A stretch of DNA of 49,660 nt from Bacillota bacterium (GCA_023395515.1 JAEWZB010000075.1:1-49660), one strand, 5' to 3'; counted from the first letter of the stretch, positions 8,681 to 17,894 are shown. The notes: generated from the letters alone by a model not told the origin. Translations and numbers: made by a program.

Positions 8681-9709
8681 ATGTTAAAAATTGCCCTAAT
8701 AGGCTGCGGAAGGATTTCCAAAAACCACTTCGAAGCCATCGCCCAGCAGGAAAATGCCCAGTGCATCGCCTGCTGTGACATCATCGAAGAACGAGCTAAA
8801 GAATCAGCCGAAAAATATAATATACCTTACTACACTACTAACTATGAAGAAATGCTCAAAAGAGATGACATAGACATAATATCCATCTGCACCCCCTCCG
8901 GCTTACACCCCGAACATGGCATCCTAGCTGCTAAAGCTGGTAAGCATGTCATAACCGAAAAGCCTATGGGAGTAAAACTGGAAGATGCAGATAAACTTAT
9001 AAAAGCTTGTGATGAAGCCGGAGTAAAACTATTTGTCGTACTCCAAAACCGCCTTAACCCAGCGATAGAATTAACCCGTCGCGCTTTCGAAGAAGGACGC
9101 TTCGGCAAACTATACATGATAACCTCTAACGTATTCTGGACTAGACCCCAAGAATACTACGATATGGCATCATGGCGAGGTACTTGGGCATTAGACGGAG
9201 GAGCTTTCATGAACCAAGCTTCTCACTATGTAGATATAATACAATGGTTTGGTGGAGATATAGCCGAAGTAAAATCTATAACAGCTACCCTGGGCAGAAA
9301 CATAGAAGCCGAAGATACCGGCTCCGCCATAATCAGATTCCAAAACGGTACCATAGGCAGCATTAACGTAACTATGCTTGCATACCCTAAAAACTTAGAG
9401 GGATCTATCACCATATTCGGCGAAAAAGGAACTGTCAGGGTAGCTGGTACCTCAATGAACAAAATTGAACAATGGCAATTTGCCGATAAACGGGATTACG
9501 ATGGTGACATAGAACAAGCCAATACTAACCCCACTTCCGTTTACGGCTTTGGTCATAGCGGGTACTATAAAAATGTCATTGAAGCAGTACGGGGAACTCA
9601 ATCTCCCTCACCCCTCACCCCTCACCCCTCACTATATTGTGATGGCGATGAAGGCAGGAAGTCATTGTGGCTGCTGGAAAAAATATATAGGGACAATTTC
9701 AAAAGATAA
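8681..9709 (+). CDS. wbpB: Gfo/Idh/MocA-family sugar oxidoreductase (WbpB-like) with an in-frame heptamer repeat
   Basis: A 342-residue protein with AAGGAG ahead of its ATG. The N-terminus is a Rossmann fold (KIALIGCGRISKNHFEAI). The family signature EKPMGVKLEDADKLI lies near residue 95, and the C-terminal dimerisation domain follows. WbpB-type enzymes oxidise C3 of UDP-GlcNAc-uronic acid, using bound NAD recycled with 2-oxoglutarate, to supply the WbpE substrate; the neighbouring genes fit this. Near residues 307-318 the protein reads QSPSPLTPHPSLYCDGDEGRKS. This segment is encoded by four exact CCCTCAC heptamers and looks like an insertion before the conserved DGDEGRKS motif. The frame is kept, but gain or loss of one unit would shift it and remove the C-terminal helix. 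Confidence 0.88.
   Translation: MLKIALIGCGRISKNHFEAIAQQENAQCIACCDIIEERAKESAEKYNIPYYTTNYEEMLKRDDIDIISICTPSGLHPEHGILAAKAGKHVITEKPMGVKLEDADKLIKACDEAGVKLFVVLQNRLNPAIELTRRAFEEGRFGKLYMITSNVFWTRPQEYYDMASWRGTWALDGGAFMNQASHYVDIIQWFGGDIAEVKSITATLGRNIEAEDTGSAIIRFQNGTIGSINVTMLAYPKNLEGSITIFGEKGTVRVAGTSMNKIEQWQFADKRDYDGDIEQANTNPTSVYGFGHSGYYKNVIEAVRGTQSPSPLTPHPSLYCDGDEGRKSLWLLEKIYRDNFKR
9605..9632 (+). repeat. Four tandem CCCTCAC heptamers inside a gene
   Basis: Four perfect head-to-tail copies of the 7-mer lie within the 3' end of the Gfo/Idh gene. The unit length is not a multiple of three, so copy-number change alters the reading frame. Confidence 0.9.
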
Positions 9710-9796
9710 AACCAGATTTCGAAAGGAGTTGTTTGAACGTTTCACGTTTAGCTATACTACGTTTGAGTCTAACGTTTTACGTTTTACACAGCTAAT
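9710..9796. other. Intergenic ACGTTT-rich spacer
   Basis: This spacer repeats short words such as GAACGTTTCACG, CTACGTTTGAG and TAACGTTTTACG. They resemble the tracts around REP-like copy 1 at 163-178 and 272-300. No convincing ribosome binding site for the next gene is seen close to its ATG. Confidence 0.55.
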
Positions 9797-11248
9797 ATGG
9801 ATAAAATAAAAAACTGGCTTAATAACAAACTACCGACAGGGAGCTTCACCCGTAATGTAGTAACCCTAATGACTGGAACAACCTTTGCTCAGGCTTTACT
9901 TATATTAATGGCACCGATACTTACTAGATTATATAGTCCGGAGGATTTTGGAGTATTTTCTTTATATACATCTATATTAGGCATCTTAGCAGTAATAGCT
10001 TGCCTTAGATATGAATTAGCTATAGTCTTGCCTGAAAAAGATGAGGAAGCGGCTAATATACTAGTTCTTTCTACAGTAATATGTATTATCTTCAGTTTTG
10101 TAGTTTTGGTTCTAGTGTTATTATTTAAAAAACATATTTCTACTTTGTTAGGAGTACCGCAATTATCATTTTGGTTGTGGTTTATGCCGCTTAGTTTATT
10201 AGTAGCAGGTCTATCCCAAGCGTTTAGTTACTGGAGTACTAGAAGAGAACATTTTAAGTTCTTGGCAGTACGCCAAATAACTCAAAGTTCAGTAACTGCA
10301 GTTACTCAAATATCAATTGCCCATATGACTAATATAGGAGTAGGAGGTTTAATCGCTGGTCAGATAGCAGGTCAAGCTGCAGCTACAGGAAAGTTAGCCA
10401 GACAGATATATCGGGATGAAGGAAAAAAAATAATCTCTTGTGTTAGTGAACAAGAAATGAAACAAATGATAACAAGGTATAAAGATCTTCCGTTATATTC
10501 TTCATGGTCGGGTATTCTTAATACTGCTTCAATAATGATGCCTCCATTATTATTAGGTTATTTTTTTACTCCGGCCATAGTAGGATTTTATGCGCTAGGG
10601 CACCGGGTATTAAGTTTACCTATGAGTGTTATAGGTGGGGCTGTTGCTCAAGTATTTTTTCCTAAGGCTACGGAAGCCCAAAGAATAGGTGATTTAGAAC
10701 AAATAACTTTTGATATATTTAAACAATTAGTATCTATAGTATTAGTACCAATATTATTAATAGCCATAGTAGCTCCTGAATTATTTGCCATAGTATTTGG
10801 ACCAGAATGGTATGTAGCAGGAGAATATGTAAAATGGTTATCAGGATGGATTTTCTTTCAATTCATTTCTTCCCCCATTTCAATTTTATATTTTGTATTG
10901 GATAAACAAAGAACGTTACTAGTAGTAAATACTTCACTACTAGTAACTAGAATATTTGTTTTAATCATGGGCGGTATAGTGGGGAATTCTCTTTTAACAA
11001 TGAAAATGTTGGGAATATCAGGTGGAATTATTTACTGTATTTCATGCGTTTATATCTTACATATAGCAAAGGTGTCTTTATTAAAGACCTTAAAACATAT
11101 TACTAAGAAACTAATTGCTGCTATTCCATTTGCAATAATTCCAATAGTAACATTGTTTATAATTAATAATGCTTTGGTTTTTATATTTGCTGCTATTTTA
11201 TCAGGAATAATTTTTATGTTTATTACCCTTAATAAGATAAGAAAGTAG
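9797..11248 (+). CDS. Wzx-type polysaccharide flippase (MOP superfamily)
   Basis: A 483-residue protein with about 12-14 hydrophobic helices over its whole length and few charged loops. The N-terminus (SFTRNVVTLMTGTTFAQALLI, then LTRLYSPEDFGVFSLYTSI) is typical of lipopolysaccharide or teichuronic acid exporters of the MOP family. It would flip undecaprenyl-PP-linked repeat units across the membrane to the Wzy-like polymerase encoded at 13685. No strong Shine-Dalgarno lies right before this ATG; the start is chosen because the family motif begins soon after it. From here to ~17 kb the sequence is visibly AT-richer than the first 9.7 kb, as is common for the variable core of such loci. Confidence 0.9.
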   Translation: MDKIKNWLNNKLPTGSFTRNVVTLMTGTTFAQALLILMAPILTRLYSPEDFGVFSLYTSILGILAVIACLRYELAIVLPEKDEEAANILVLSTVICIIFSFVVLVLVLLFKKHISTLLGVPQLSFWLWFMPLSLLVAGLSQAFSYWSTRREHFKFLAVRQITQSSVTAVTQISIAHMTNIGVGGLIAGQIAGQAAATGKLARQIYRDEGKKIISCVSEQEMKQMITRYKDLPLYSSWSGILNTASIMMPPLLLGYFFTPAIVGFYALGHRVLSLPMSVIGGAVAQVFFPKATEAQRIGDLEQITFDIFKQLVSIVLVPILLIAIVAPELFAIVFGPEWYVAGEYVKWLSGWIFFQFISSPISILYFVLDKQRTLLVVNTSLLVTRIFVLIMGGIVGNSLLTMKMLGISGGIIYCISCVYILHIAKVSLLKTLKHITKKLIAAIPFAIIPIVTLFIINNALVFIFAAILSGIIFMFITLNKIRK

Positions 11249-11262
11249 GGGGCTTAAAAAAA

Positions 11263-11829
11263 TTGCATGGGAAATTCTTGTTATTAATTTTTACTTTTAT
11301 AAAACCTATAATAAAATTAATTGCTTGTATATTTTTTGACAAGAAATACATAAAGGGACGATGGTTCGAAGAACGACATACAGGTTGGATTTGGATATTT
11401 AGAGCTTTATGGGTGCAAAAAATATTGCGATTTAATAGTAGTGCACCATTTCCTATAAATGCGACAACGACTGTTTCTAATTATGATAATATCATTTTTC
11501 ATCCAGATGATTTAAATAATATGCAAAGCCCGGGATGTTATTTTCAGAACTTTAAAGCCAAGATAATTATTGGGAGAAATTCCTATATTGGTCCGAATGT
11601 TGGCATAATTACTGCCAATCATGATTTATATAATTTAGATAACCACTTAGAAGGAAGGGATGTAATAATTGGAGATAAATGCTGGATTGGAATGAATTCA
11701 GTTATTTTGCCAGGGGTTTTGCTTGGAGAGTGTACTATTATAGCTGCGGGTAGTGTGGTTAATGTATCTTTCCCAGAGGGTCATTGCTTAGTTGGTGGAA
11801 TGCCAGCAAAAGTTATTAGATATTTGTAA
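11263..11829 (+). CDS. Hexapeptide-repeat acyltransferase (WcaF/CysE-like)
   Basis: A 188-residue protein with a TTG start behind AGTAGGGGGC. The C-terminal half is a left-handed beta-helix with hexapeptide repeats (IIIGRNSYIGPNVGIITANHD, VIIGDKCWIGMNSVILPGVLLG). The His in TANHD is the usual catalytic base. It ends GGMPAKVIRYL, as in colanic-acid-type and maltose-type O-acetyltransferases. The N-terminus is hydrophobic (LLLIFTFIKPIIKLIACIFF) and may dip into the membrane. It lies 14 bases after the flippase gene and probably O-acetylates a sugar of the repeat unit. The acceptor cannot be told from sequence. Confidence 0.83.
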   Translation: MHGKFLLLIFTFIKPIIKLIACIFFDKKYIKGRWFEERHTGWIWIFRALWVQKILRFNSSAPFPINATTTVSNYDNIIFHPDDLNNMQSPGCYFQNFKAKIIIGRNSYIGPNVGIITANHDLYNLDNHLEGRDVIIGDKCWIGMNSVILPGVLLGECTIIAAGSVVNVSFPEGHCLVGGMPAKVIRYL

Positions 11830-11932
11830 AAATCAGTCCTTGAAGAAAGGGATTTGTGATGGAAACATGGTGAGCTTGTTAATTTTCATGGAGTATAAAC
11901 AAGGACGATTTTAACTTTTATCAGGAGGGTAT

Positions 11933-13501
11933 ATGAAGAAAAATTTCAAATTTATTGTAATTAGCATGGTTGTGATAATGATAATGATTTTGATGGTAGG
12001 AGGAGTTAGCAAACAAAGGGTACTTTATTCCAAAAATTCTAACAATATGCCTAAGATAGAAGTAAAGCCGTATGATATATCTTTTTTTGAGGATTATTAT
12101 AATATTAATCAAAATCAGTGGAATGAAAACATAATTAGTTTCGAAAAAGGATTATTGGGAACTAATGCATGGAGTATAAGTCCAGTTCTTGAGTCTGATT
12201 TAATTATGTACGAAGTAACTAAAGATCCTAAATACTTAAATAGATTAATTGATAACCTGGATTTAATAATTAAAGAGAGAGATTGTATTAAAGGCAGAAA
12301 GAATTTTAAAGGAGAAATTTCTCCTACATGGTCATCTGGTAACCTTTATCACTCTACGTTTGAAGATCTGAAAAATAAAAAAGGAGAGCCCATAATTAGA
12401 GTTATAACTTACGGAAAAGAACTGTGGTCACCATTATGGAATGGAAATAATACAACATATATTACAGTATCGGCTGGAACCAATCTAAATTCTTTTAAAG
12501 TAAGAATAGATAATCCAGAAAGGATTTATATAGGTTCGGAAGAATGTTTCGATGAAACTTATGACAATTTAAACTTTGGGAAAAATGAAATTATTTTAGA
12601 TAATGAACATGTAAAAATTATAAAACTAAAAAAAGGAGCTAAGTCACCAGAAGATAATCCAATATCCTTTGAGAGGAGAATGATTGAAAATCAATTGCAG
12701 CCGTATGTTGTGCATACTGGTCTGTATACAAAGACTATGGCAGATTTAGTCTATTTAATAAAGAATTCCGATTTGAACGATTATTATCAGCATAAAGCTG
12801 ATGAATATTTGAAGGTAATCACAGAAGCGGTAGCTTACCATGATAAAGAATGGGTTAATATGCCCAATAATAGAGGCTACTATAAAATTGCTGAAGATGA
12901 CCTGCAATGGCCCAATAATGTGATTCTGCCATGGAACCAGATGTTTGGGTTATTGGAAACAATGGTAAGTTTGTATAAGATTACGGGAGATGAAGCTTAT
13001 AAAAACAAAATAGAGAGAGCTGCAAATCATTTTATGGACCATGTGACTCTAAATAAAGAAAAAGATTTATATATCTGGAATTATTGGGAGTGGGAAGGGT
13101 ATACAGGACGTGAATCTCATACTTATGCAAAATTAGATGCTGAGTTTATTGCTAGATGTTATGATGCCGGCATAGTATTCACTGAATTGGATATGAGGCG
13201 CTTTGCTAATACGTGGGCAACGAATTTTATAAAAACAGGTGGAAAACTTGCAAATAGAGTTGATGGTACCGGTGAAAGAGGTTATGAATATTATGTTGCT
13301 TACGCTAATGATTTTTCTTTGTGTGAGCCAATTATTTTTGAGAAATCTGTAATATGGTTAGATGAATGGAAAGAGAAAATAGAGCCTAATGATGTAGGTT
13401 ATTTAAAGTCAATAGCAAAAACAGTAAAATATAAAAAAATATTAGACCCCGATTATCATGATCAAACTTTTAAAAAATCCACTGAAAGATATAGGAGATA
13501 G
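11933..13501 (+). CDS. Membrane-anchored or secreted protein with a possible (alpha/alpha)-toroid C-terminal domain
   Basis: A 522-residue protein with a strong CAGGAGGG ribosome binding site. Residues ~7-27 form one hydrophobic signal or anchor helix after KKNFK, so the rest should lie outside the cell. The middle (~130-240) looks beta-rich. The C-terminal half has repeated helices rich in aromatic residues (MADLVYLIKN, WNQMFGLLETMVSLYKITGD, ESHTYAKLDAEFIARCYDAG), as in six-hairpin glycosidases, uronate epimerases and polysaccharide lyases. I do not recognise a specific family. Its place between an acyltransferase and the Wzy-like polymerase suggests it trims or modifies the glycan outside the membrane, for example as a uronic acid epimerase or lyase. 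That function is inference. Confidence 0.6.
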   Translation: MKKNFKFIVISMVVIMIMILMVGGVSKQRVLYSKNSNNMPKIEVKPYDISFFEDYYNINQNQWNENIISFEKGLLGTNAWSISPVLESDLIMYEVTKDPKYLNRLIDNLDLIIKERDCIKGRKNFKGEISPTWSSGNLYHSTFEDLKNKKGEPIIRVITYGKELWSPLWNGNNTTYITVSAGTNLNSFKVRIDNPERIYIGSEECFDETYDNLNFGKNEIILDNEHVKIIKLKKGAKSPEDNPISFERRMIENQLQPYVVHTGLYTKTMADLVYLIKNSDLNDYYQHKADEYLKVITEAVAYHDKEWVNMPNNRGYYKIAEDDLQWPNNVILPWNQMFGLLETMVSLYKITGDEAYKNKIERAANHFMDHVTLNKEKDLYIWNYWEWEGYTGRESHTYAKLDAEFIARCYDAGIVFTELDMRRFANTWATNFIKTGGKLANRVDGTGERGYEYYVAYANDFSLCEPIIFEKSVIWLDEWKEKIEPNDVGYLKSIAKTVKYKKILDPDYHDQTFKKSTERYRR

Positions 13502-13684
13502 AAATTAACAAATAATGTAACAAAAGAATCAGAACGAATCGAACAAACATACCAATATTTGTGGAAAAAACCTGTTTAATTGAAGCTGCAAGCAAAACCT
13601 TGGTTACGTCTAACTCGTTTTAATTATATTAAGTTATCAAATAAGAGGGGTAATAAAAAGTAAAAACAATTGGGGAAAGAATAT

Positions 13685-14998
13685 ATGCATATACGACTTT
13701 TCAATATCGTAAAAGTATTAATAATATCGGCAACTTTAGGAATAGCGATTAGCTATGGTCCTTTTTATTTATTTCATGGGGTACTTATTTATTTCTTTAT
13801 AATGTTATTTTTCTGGATTAACCAGAGTAAATATAAGATAAAATTACCCATAGTTCAGCCTAGATATCATTATATTTTCTTTTTTGTGTTTTTTTGGTAT
13901 ATGTTATCTATATTTTGGAGCGTATATCCTGCTTATAGTATAATATATATTTTTTACATCTTTTGTGGAGTGACTGTATCGCTTGCTATTGTCTATTTCG
14001 TAAATGATATATTAAAGTTAAAAAGTATTTTTAAGGTTATAGCACTTGTTTTCATAATAGAGATTTTATTATCTTTGTTGGAAGTTTATACTGCCTTTCG
14101 ATTTCCGATATCTCCGTTTTCGCCATATGCTCAATATTTTTTAAGAGCACCTGGTGATTTTACTGCTTTTAGTTTAGAAATACAAAAATATATAGAGAGT
14201 TTGCCAACTGGATTTAGGTGGAATCCTAATAATTTAGCGGCAACTATGTGTATAGTTTTACCATTCTTTTTATTTCATAAAAAGAATTGGGTAAAATATC
14301 TTGGCTGCATTTCTGTCTTAACCATTATTCATGCGACTGATTCACGAGGCGGAATTTTAGCAGGGTTATTTATTTTTGTTTGTTACTTTCTTATTTACAG
14401 TAGATACTACAAAAAATTTCTGAATTCATTTATTATTTTATTTATTTTATGGGGAGGACTATCTGTTTTTAATATTTTTGAAAATAGTATTCAAAATAAT
14501 ATTTTTACATCTATTCAAGAAAGTATAACAGCAACGCAGGTGTTTTTATTTAATGAAATAGAGCCCAATGCTTCTATAGGTATTAGACAACGTCTTATTC
14601 ATAATGGTTTTGCTGCATTGAAAGGTACATATGGACTGGGTGTAGGGGGTGGAGGATCTATGTGGATACAAGAATCCGACCCAACCTTAACTATAAGTTC
14701 AATGCATAATTTTTGGGTAGAATTGTTGGTTGAAGGAGGAGTTATTTTTTTTGTTATTTTTATAAGTTGGTATATGATGTTATTTTTACATCTCTACCGT
14801 ATTTACTATAATATAAATAATTCGGATTTAGAGTATTTTTCAGGGTCCTGCTCATTAGCACTACTAGGTTTCATACCAGCGGCTATTAGTCCTAGTGGCT
14901 GTATTTATCTGTTACCTATGTGGATATTATTTGGATTTTCTGTTTCAACATTAGTTATTGCTGCTAAGCATAGGAAAGCAGATAAAATATCTTGCTAA
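13685..14998 (+). CDS. O-antigen polymerase/ligase-family protein (Wzy-like)
   Basis: A 437-residue protein with about 10-12 transmembrane helices. A TTG at 13670 is in frame, but GGGGAAAG sits at a good distance from the ATG at 13685, which I prefer. The large outer loop contains GLGVGGGGSMW and then SSMHNFWVELLVEGGVIFF, the HN-x2-W/V...EGG pattern of the Wzy_C domain. No TPR or other extra domain follows, unlike the protein at 321-3197. With the flippase and glycosyltransferases around it, polymerisation of lipid-linked repeat units is the most likely role. The gene is very AT-rich, and its stop overlaps the longest reading frame of the next gene. Confidence 0.83.
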   Translation: MHIRLFNIVKVLIISATLGIAISYGPFYLFHGVLIYFFIMLFFWINQSKYKIKLPIVQPRYHYIFFFVFFWYMLSIFWSVYPAYSIIYIFYIFCGVTVSLAIVYFVNDILKLKSIFKVIALVFIIEILLSLLEVYTAFRFPISPFSPYAQYFLRAPGDFTAFSLEIQKYIESLPTGFRWNPNNLAATMCIVLPFFLFHKKNWVKYLGCISVLTIIHATDSRGGILAGLFIFVCYFLIYSRYYKKFLNSFIILFILWGGLSVFNIFENSIQNNIFTSIQESITATQVFLFNEIEPNASIGIRQRLIHNGFAALKGTYGLGVGGGGSMWIQESDPTLTISSMHNFWVELLVEGGVIFFVIFISWYMMLFLHLYRIYYNINNSDLEYFSGSCSLALLGFIPAAISPSGCIYLLPMWILFGFSVSTLVIAAKHRKADKISC

Positions 14999-15030
14999 AT
15001 ATCGAAGTTTATCTAAAAGAGGTATTAAAA

Positions 15031-16293
15031 ATGGAAGAACAAAAGAAAAAAAATATATTATTTATTTCTGCATTAGATTTTAAAGAGAAATCTATTCAAG
15101 TTATAAGGAAAACTCCTGAAGCTTATGCGAAAGCTGGTTGGAATGTTCATTATATTGTTGCGAGGAACAATGAAAAAAGGGGAAACTATTTTTATGAAAG
15201 AGAAATCAATTTGCAAAATATTAATATATACAGAATATATTGGCCTTTAACTGGTATGGCAGACTTATTCAGGGGAATAAGATATTTAAGTTTAATTATA
15301 GGTAGGCTTCGGGAATATTTAACAATTCTCAAACTCTTTTATATTGGGAAAAGGTTTTTAAATAAGCATAAGGTGGATATTGTATATGGATATGAAACGC
15401 ATGGGGTGTTAGTAGTTAAATTATTGAAAAAAGTGGGAGCCTTGGAAGATGTCAAGATTGTAAGCCGTTTTCAAGGCAGCTTTATAGCAGAAATGTTGGC
15501 TAATAAAGAATATTTGCGTTTACTTTGGAATCATTCTGCTATAGTTGCACTTAAACTTCCTGCCGATTTAATAATAATGACCAATGATGGAACTAATGGC
15601 GATAAAGCATTGAATTTAATTAATCCTGAGAATACAAAAAAAATGCTTTTTTGGACGAATGGATGCGATAACTTTTATCTAAATGAGCCGGAAAATATAA
15701 GAACGAAATATAATATACATAAAGAATTTATATTATTGACCGTATGTAGGTTAGTTGAGTGGAAACGTGTTGATAGAGGAATAAATATAATCTATAAGTT
15801 GGTTAAAGATTTTGGAATCCACAATATTAAATATTTTATTGTAGGAGATGGAAATGAAAGAAGAACTTTAGAAGAAATGGCTCTAAAATTAAATGTTGCT
15901 GATAAAATTGTATTTTGTGGAGCTATACTTAATCATCAGTTAGGGGAGTATTATAATTTAGCTGATGTAGTAATATTAACATATGAGCATTCAAATGTTG
16001 GGAATCCATTATTTGAATCAATAAGAGCAAATAAATACATATTTACTCTTAATAATGGCGATACAAATTCATGGATAAAGCATGAAAAGAATGGTTTTAT
16101 TTATAATATTGATGATATGTTAATTGATAATATGAGTAAGGATATATGCGAGATAATTTCTAATCCGAAAAAATGGGAGTTTATTAAAGAAAATCTTTTA
16201 AAAACCGAAGAAGAAAAACTATGGACATGGGAAGAACGGATGGATGCAGAGGTTGAGGCGGTTAAAATGTTAATAAATCAAAGAGAGGGCTAG
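15031..16293 (+). CDS. GT-B glycosyltransferase, GT4-like
   Basis: A 420-residue protein. The reading frame is open from 14992, but AAAAGAGGT lies just before the ATG at 15031, so the protein starts MEEQKKKNILFISALD. Two Rossmann-like halves are visible. The N-terminal half has AYAKAGWNVHYIVARN for acceptor binding. The C-terminal half has LLTVCRLVEWKRVDRGINII and VGDGNERRTLEEMALKLNVADKIVFCGA for nucleotide-sugar binding. The usual E-x7-E is weak (NPLFESIRANKYIF). It is probably a retaining glycosyltransferase acting on a lipid-linked acceptor at the inner membrane face. The sugar is unknown. Confidence 0.85.
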   Translation: MEEQKKKNILFISALDFKEKSIQVIRKTPEAYAKAGWNVHYIVARNNEKRGNYFYEREINLQNINIYRIYWPLTGMADLFRGIRYLSLIIGRLREYLTILKLFYIGKRFLNKHKVDIVYGYETHGVLVVKLLKKVGALEDVKIVSRFQGSFIAEMLANKEYLRLLWNHSAIVALKLPADLIIMTNDGTNGDKALNLINPENTKKMLFWTNGCDNFYLNEPENIRTKYNIHKEFILLTVCRLVEWKRVDRGINIIYKLVKDFGIHNIKYFIVGDGNERRTLEEMALKLNVADKIVFCGAILNHQLGEYYNLADVVILTYEHSNVGNPLFESIRANKYIFTLNNGDTNSWIKHEKNGFIYNIDDMLIDNMSKDICEIISNPKKWEFIKENLLKTEEEKLWTWEERMDAEVEAVKMLINQREG

Positions 16294-16295
16294 TT

Positions 16296-17375
16296 GTGAA
16301 AATAGCATTCTTAGCAGGACATAATTCGATACATACGGTAAAATGGGTTAATGAAATGGCTAGTAGAGGACATGAAATACATCTGTTAACTATGCATCCG
16401 GGAACGGAAGAATTACATAAAAATATTAGAGTTTATAATTTACCTTTTAAACAACCCGTAGGTTATTATATGAATTTGTGGAAGGCGAAAAAACTGCTTA
16501 AACAGATTCAGCCGGATATATTAAATACTCATTATGCCAGTGGATATGGTACTTTAGCGAGGTTATCAGGATTTCAACCTAATTTGCTGTCTGTATGGGG
16601 TAGTGATGTTTTTGATTTTCCTCTTAAATCCAAGTTAAATATGAGAATTATGCAAAAAAACCTTAAAGCTGCTGATAGAGTCGCTTCAACTAGTCATATC
16701 ATGAAAAGGCAAATTGAAAGTATATATAAACCCGATAAGCATATAACAGTTATTCCATTTGGGGTAGATTGCAGATTTTTTCAGCCTTTAAAAGCTGGAA
16801 AGGATAATGACAAAGTTGTTGTAGGTACAGTGAAAAGCATGGCACCTAAATATGGTATAGTTACTTTAATTGAATCCTTTGCTCTAGTTAAGGATAGAAC
16901 TGAACAAGAGTTGGAGTTAGTCTTAGTAGGCGGAGGACTACAGGAAAAAGAACTAAAATTGCTAACAAAAAAGCTTGGGATAGATACCAATGTTAAATTT
17001 GTTGGAGCGGTACCCCATCACGAAGTACCTAAGTGGCTTAATAGTTTTGATATATATGTGGCTTTAAGTATAGATGAAAGTTTTGGTGTTGCTATAGTTG
17101 AAGCATCAGCCTGTGAAGTACCAGTCGTGGTTTCTGACGCGGGAGGCTTACTGGAAGTAACTGAAGATGGAATTACCGGCTACATAGTTCCACGAAATAA
17201 TCCAGAGAAAGCAGCGGACAAGCTGGAAATGTTAATTAATAACGAAAGATTAAGAAGTACAATGGGACGAGCTGGACGTGAATTTGTTTTAAAGAATTAT
17301 GAATGGCGGGAAAATGCGGATAGAATGGAAAATTTGTATAAAGAAGTTATAAAAGAGTATAAGAAAAGGTATTGA
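16296..17375 (+). CDS. GT4-family glycosyltransferase
   Basis: A 359-residue protein starting at GTG two bases after the previous stop, with AGAGAGGGC upstream. The start MKIAFLAGHNSIHTVKWVNEMASRGHEI is typical of GT4 enzymes. The donor half has KYGIVTLIESFALV, LVGGGLQEKELKLLTKKLG and the E-x7-E motif in ESFGVAIVEASACEVPVVVS. It should transfer an activated sugar to the growing lipid-linked repeat. The donor cannot be named. Directly downstream lies a decayed gene. Confidence 0.9.
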   Translation: MKIAFLAGHNSIHTVKWVNEMASRGHEIHLLTMHPGTEELHKNIRVYNLPFKQPVGYYMNLWKAKKLLKQIQPDILNTHYASGYGTLARLSGFQPNLLSVWGSDVFDFPLKSKLNMRIMQKNLKAADRVASTSHIMKRQIESIYKPDKHITVIPFGVDCRFFQPLKAGKDNDKVVVGTVKSMAPKYGIVTLIESFALVKDRTEQELELVLVGGGLQEKELKLLTKKLGIDTNVKFVGAVPHHEVPKWLNSFDIYVALSIDESFGVAIVEASACEVPVVVSDAGGLLEVTEDGITGYIVPRNNPEKAADKLEMLINNERLRSTMGRAGREFVLKNYEWRENADRMENLYKEVIKEYKKRY

Positions 17376-17387
17376 GAAGCTATTAGC

Positions 17388-17894
17388 ATGAAAATAATTA
17401 CAAAATCCAATGATAGATTCATCTACTATTATTGTTGCTCGAGATTGTAGTAAAATAATAGGTGCAAATTGCTTTATGTCTGCTGAGTATTTAGTTCAAG
17501 GTATATCTTGTAAAGTAATGCAATCATGTGATTCAATGGTACATCCTAATTATTGAGGGCAAGGAATTTTTACTAAACTGATAATGGAGGAAAGAAAGGT
17601 CAAATAATTGCGTTTGATACATATCAGGAGGATGATATACAGGCAAGTAAAATTTTGCTTTTAGCTACTCTTGAATATCTGAATCGATATTCTTATATTA
17701 TATAATTTCCACTATATACTGGGTCAAATGTTTTGGAAAAGATATTGAGGAATTTTGGTTTTATATCCCTTAATATTTTGCCATGAAGATTTAAGGTTCC
17801 GTTAATTATTAAATCTATTGATAAAAAGTTTGTTAATGAATTTACTAAAAACAATAAATGGAAAATTAATTTTTTTAATACCGATACTGTATAA
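17388..17894 (+). pseudogene. Degraded GNAT-like N-acetyltransferase gene
   Basis: The stretch between two intact genes shows broken coding traces on the + strand. From 17388 a start reads MKIITKSNDRF. One frame over, from 17416, it reads on with STIIVARDCSKIIGANCFMS and then MVHPNY-stop-GQGIFTKLIMEER. The latter is the GNAT acetyl-CoA motif (HPxYRGxGIFxKL) with the Arg codon changed CGA to TGA. A further trace in another frame (KSIDKKFVNEFTKNNKWKIN) ends at TAA 17892-17894. At least one nonsense change and two frame breaks are present. The intact gene probably N-acetylated an amino sugar. The assignment rests on one motif. Confidence 0.5.

Noticed and set aside
9549..9809. Open frame of 86 codons overlapping the end of the WbpB-like gene
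   Set aside because: It reads the heptamer repeat in another frame and shows no family features; the Gfo/Idh frame is well supported.
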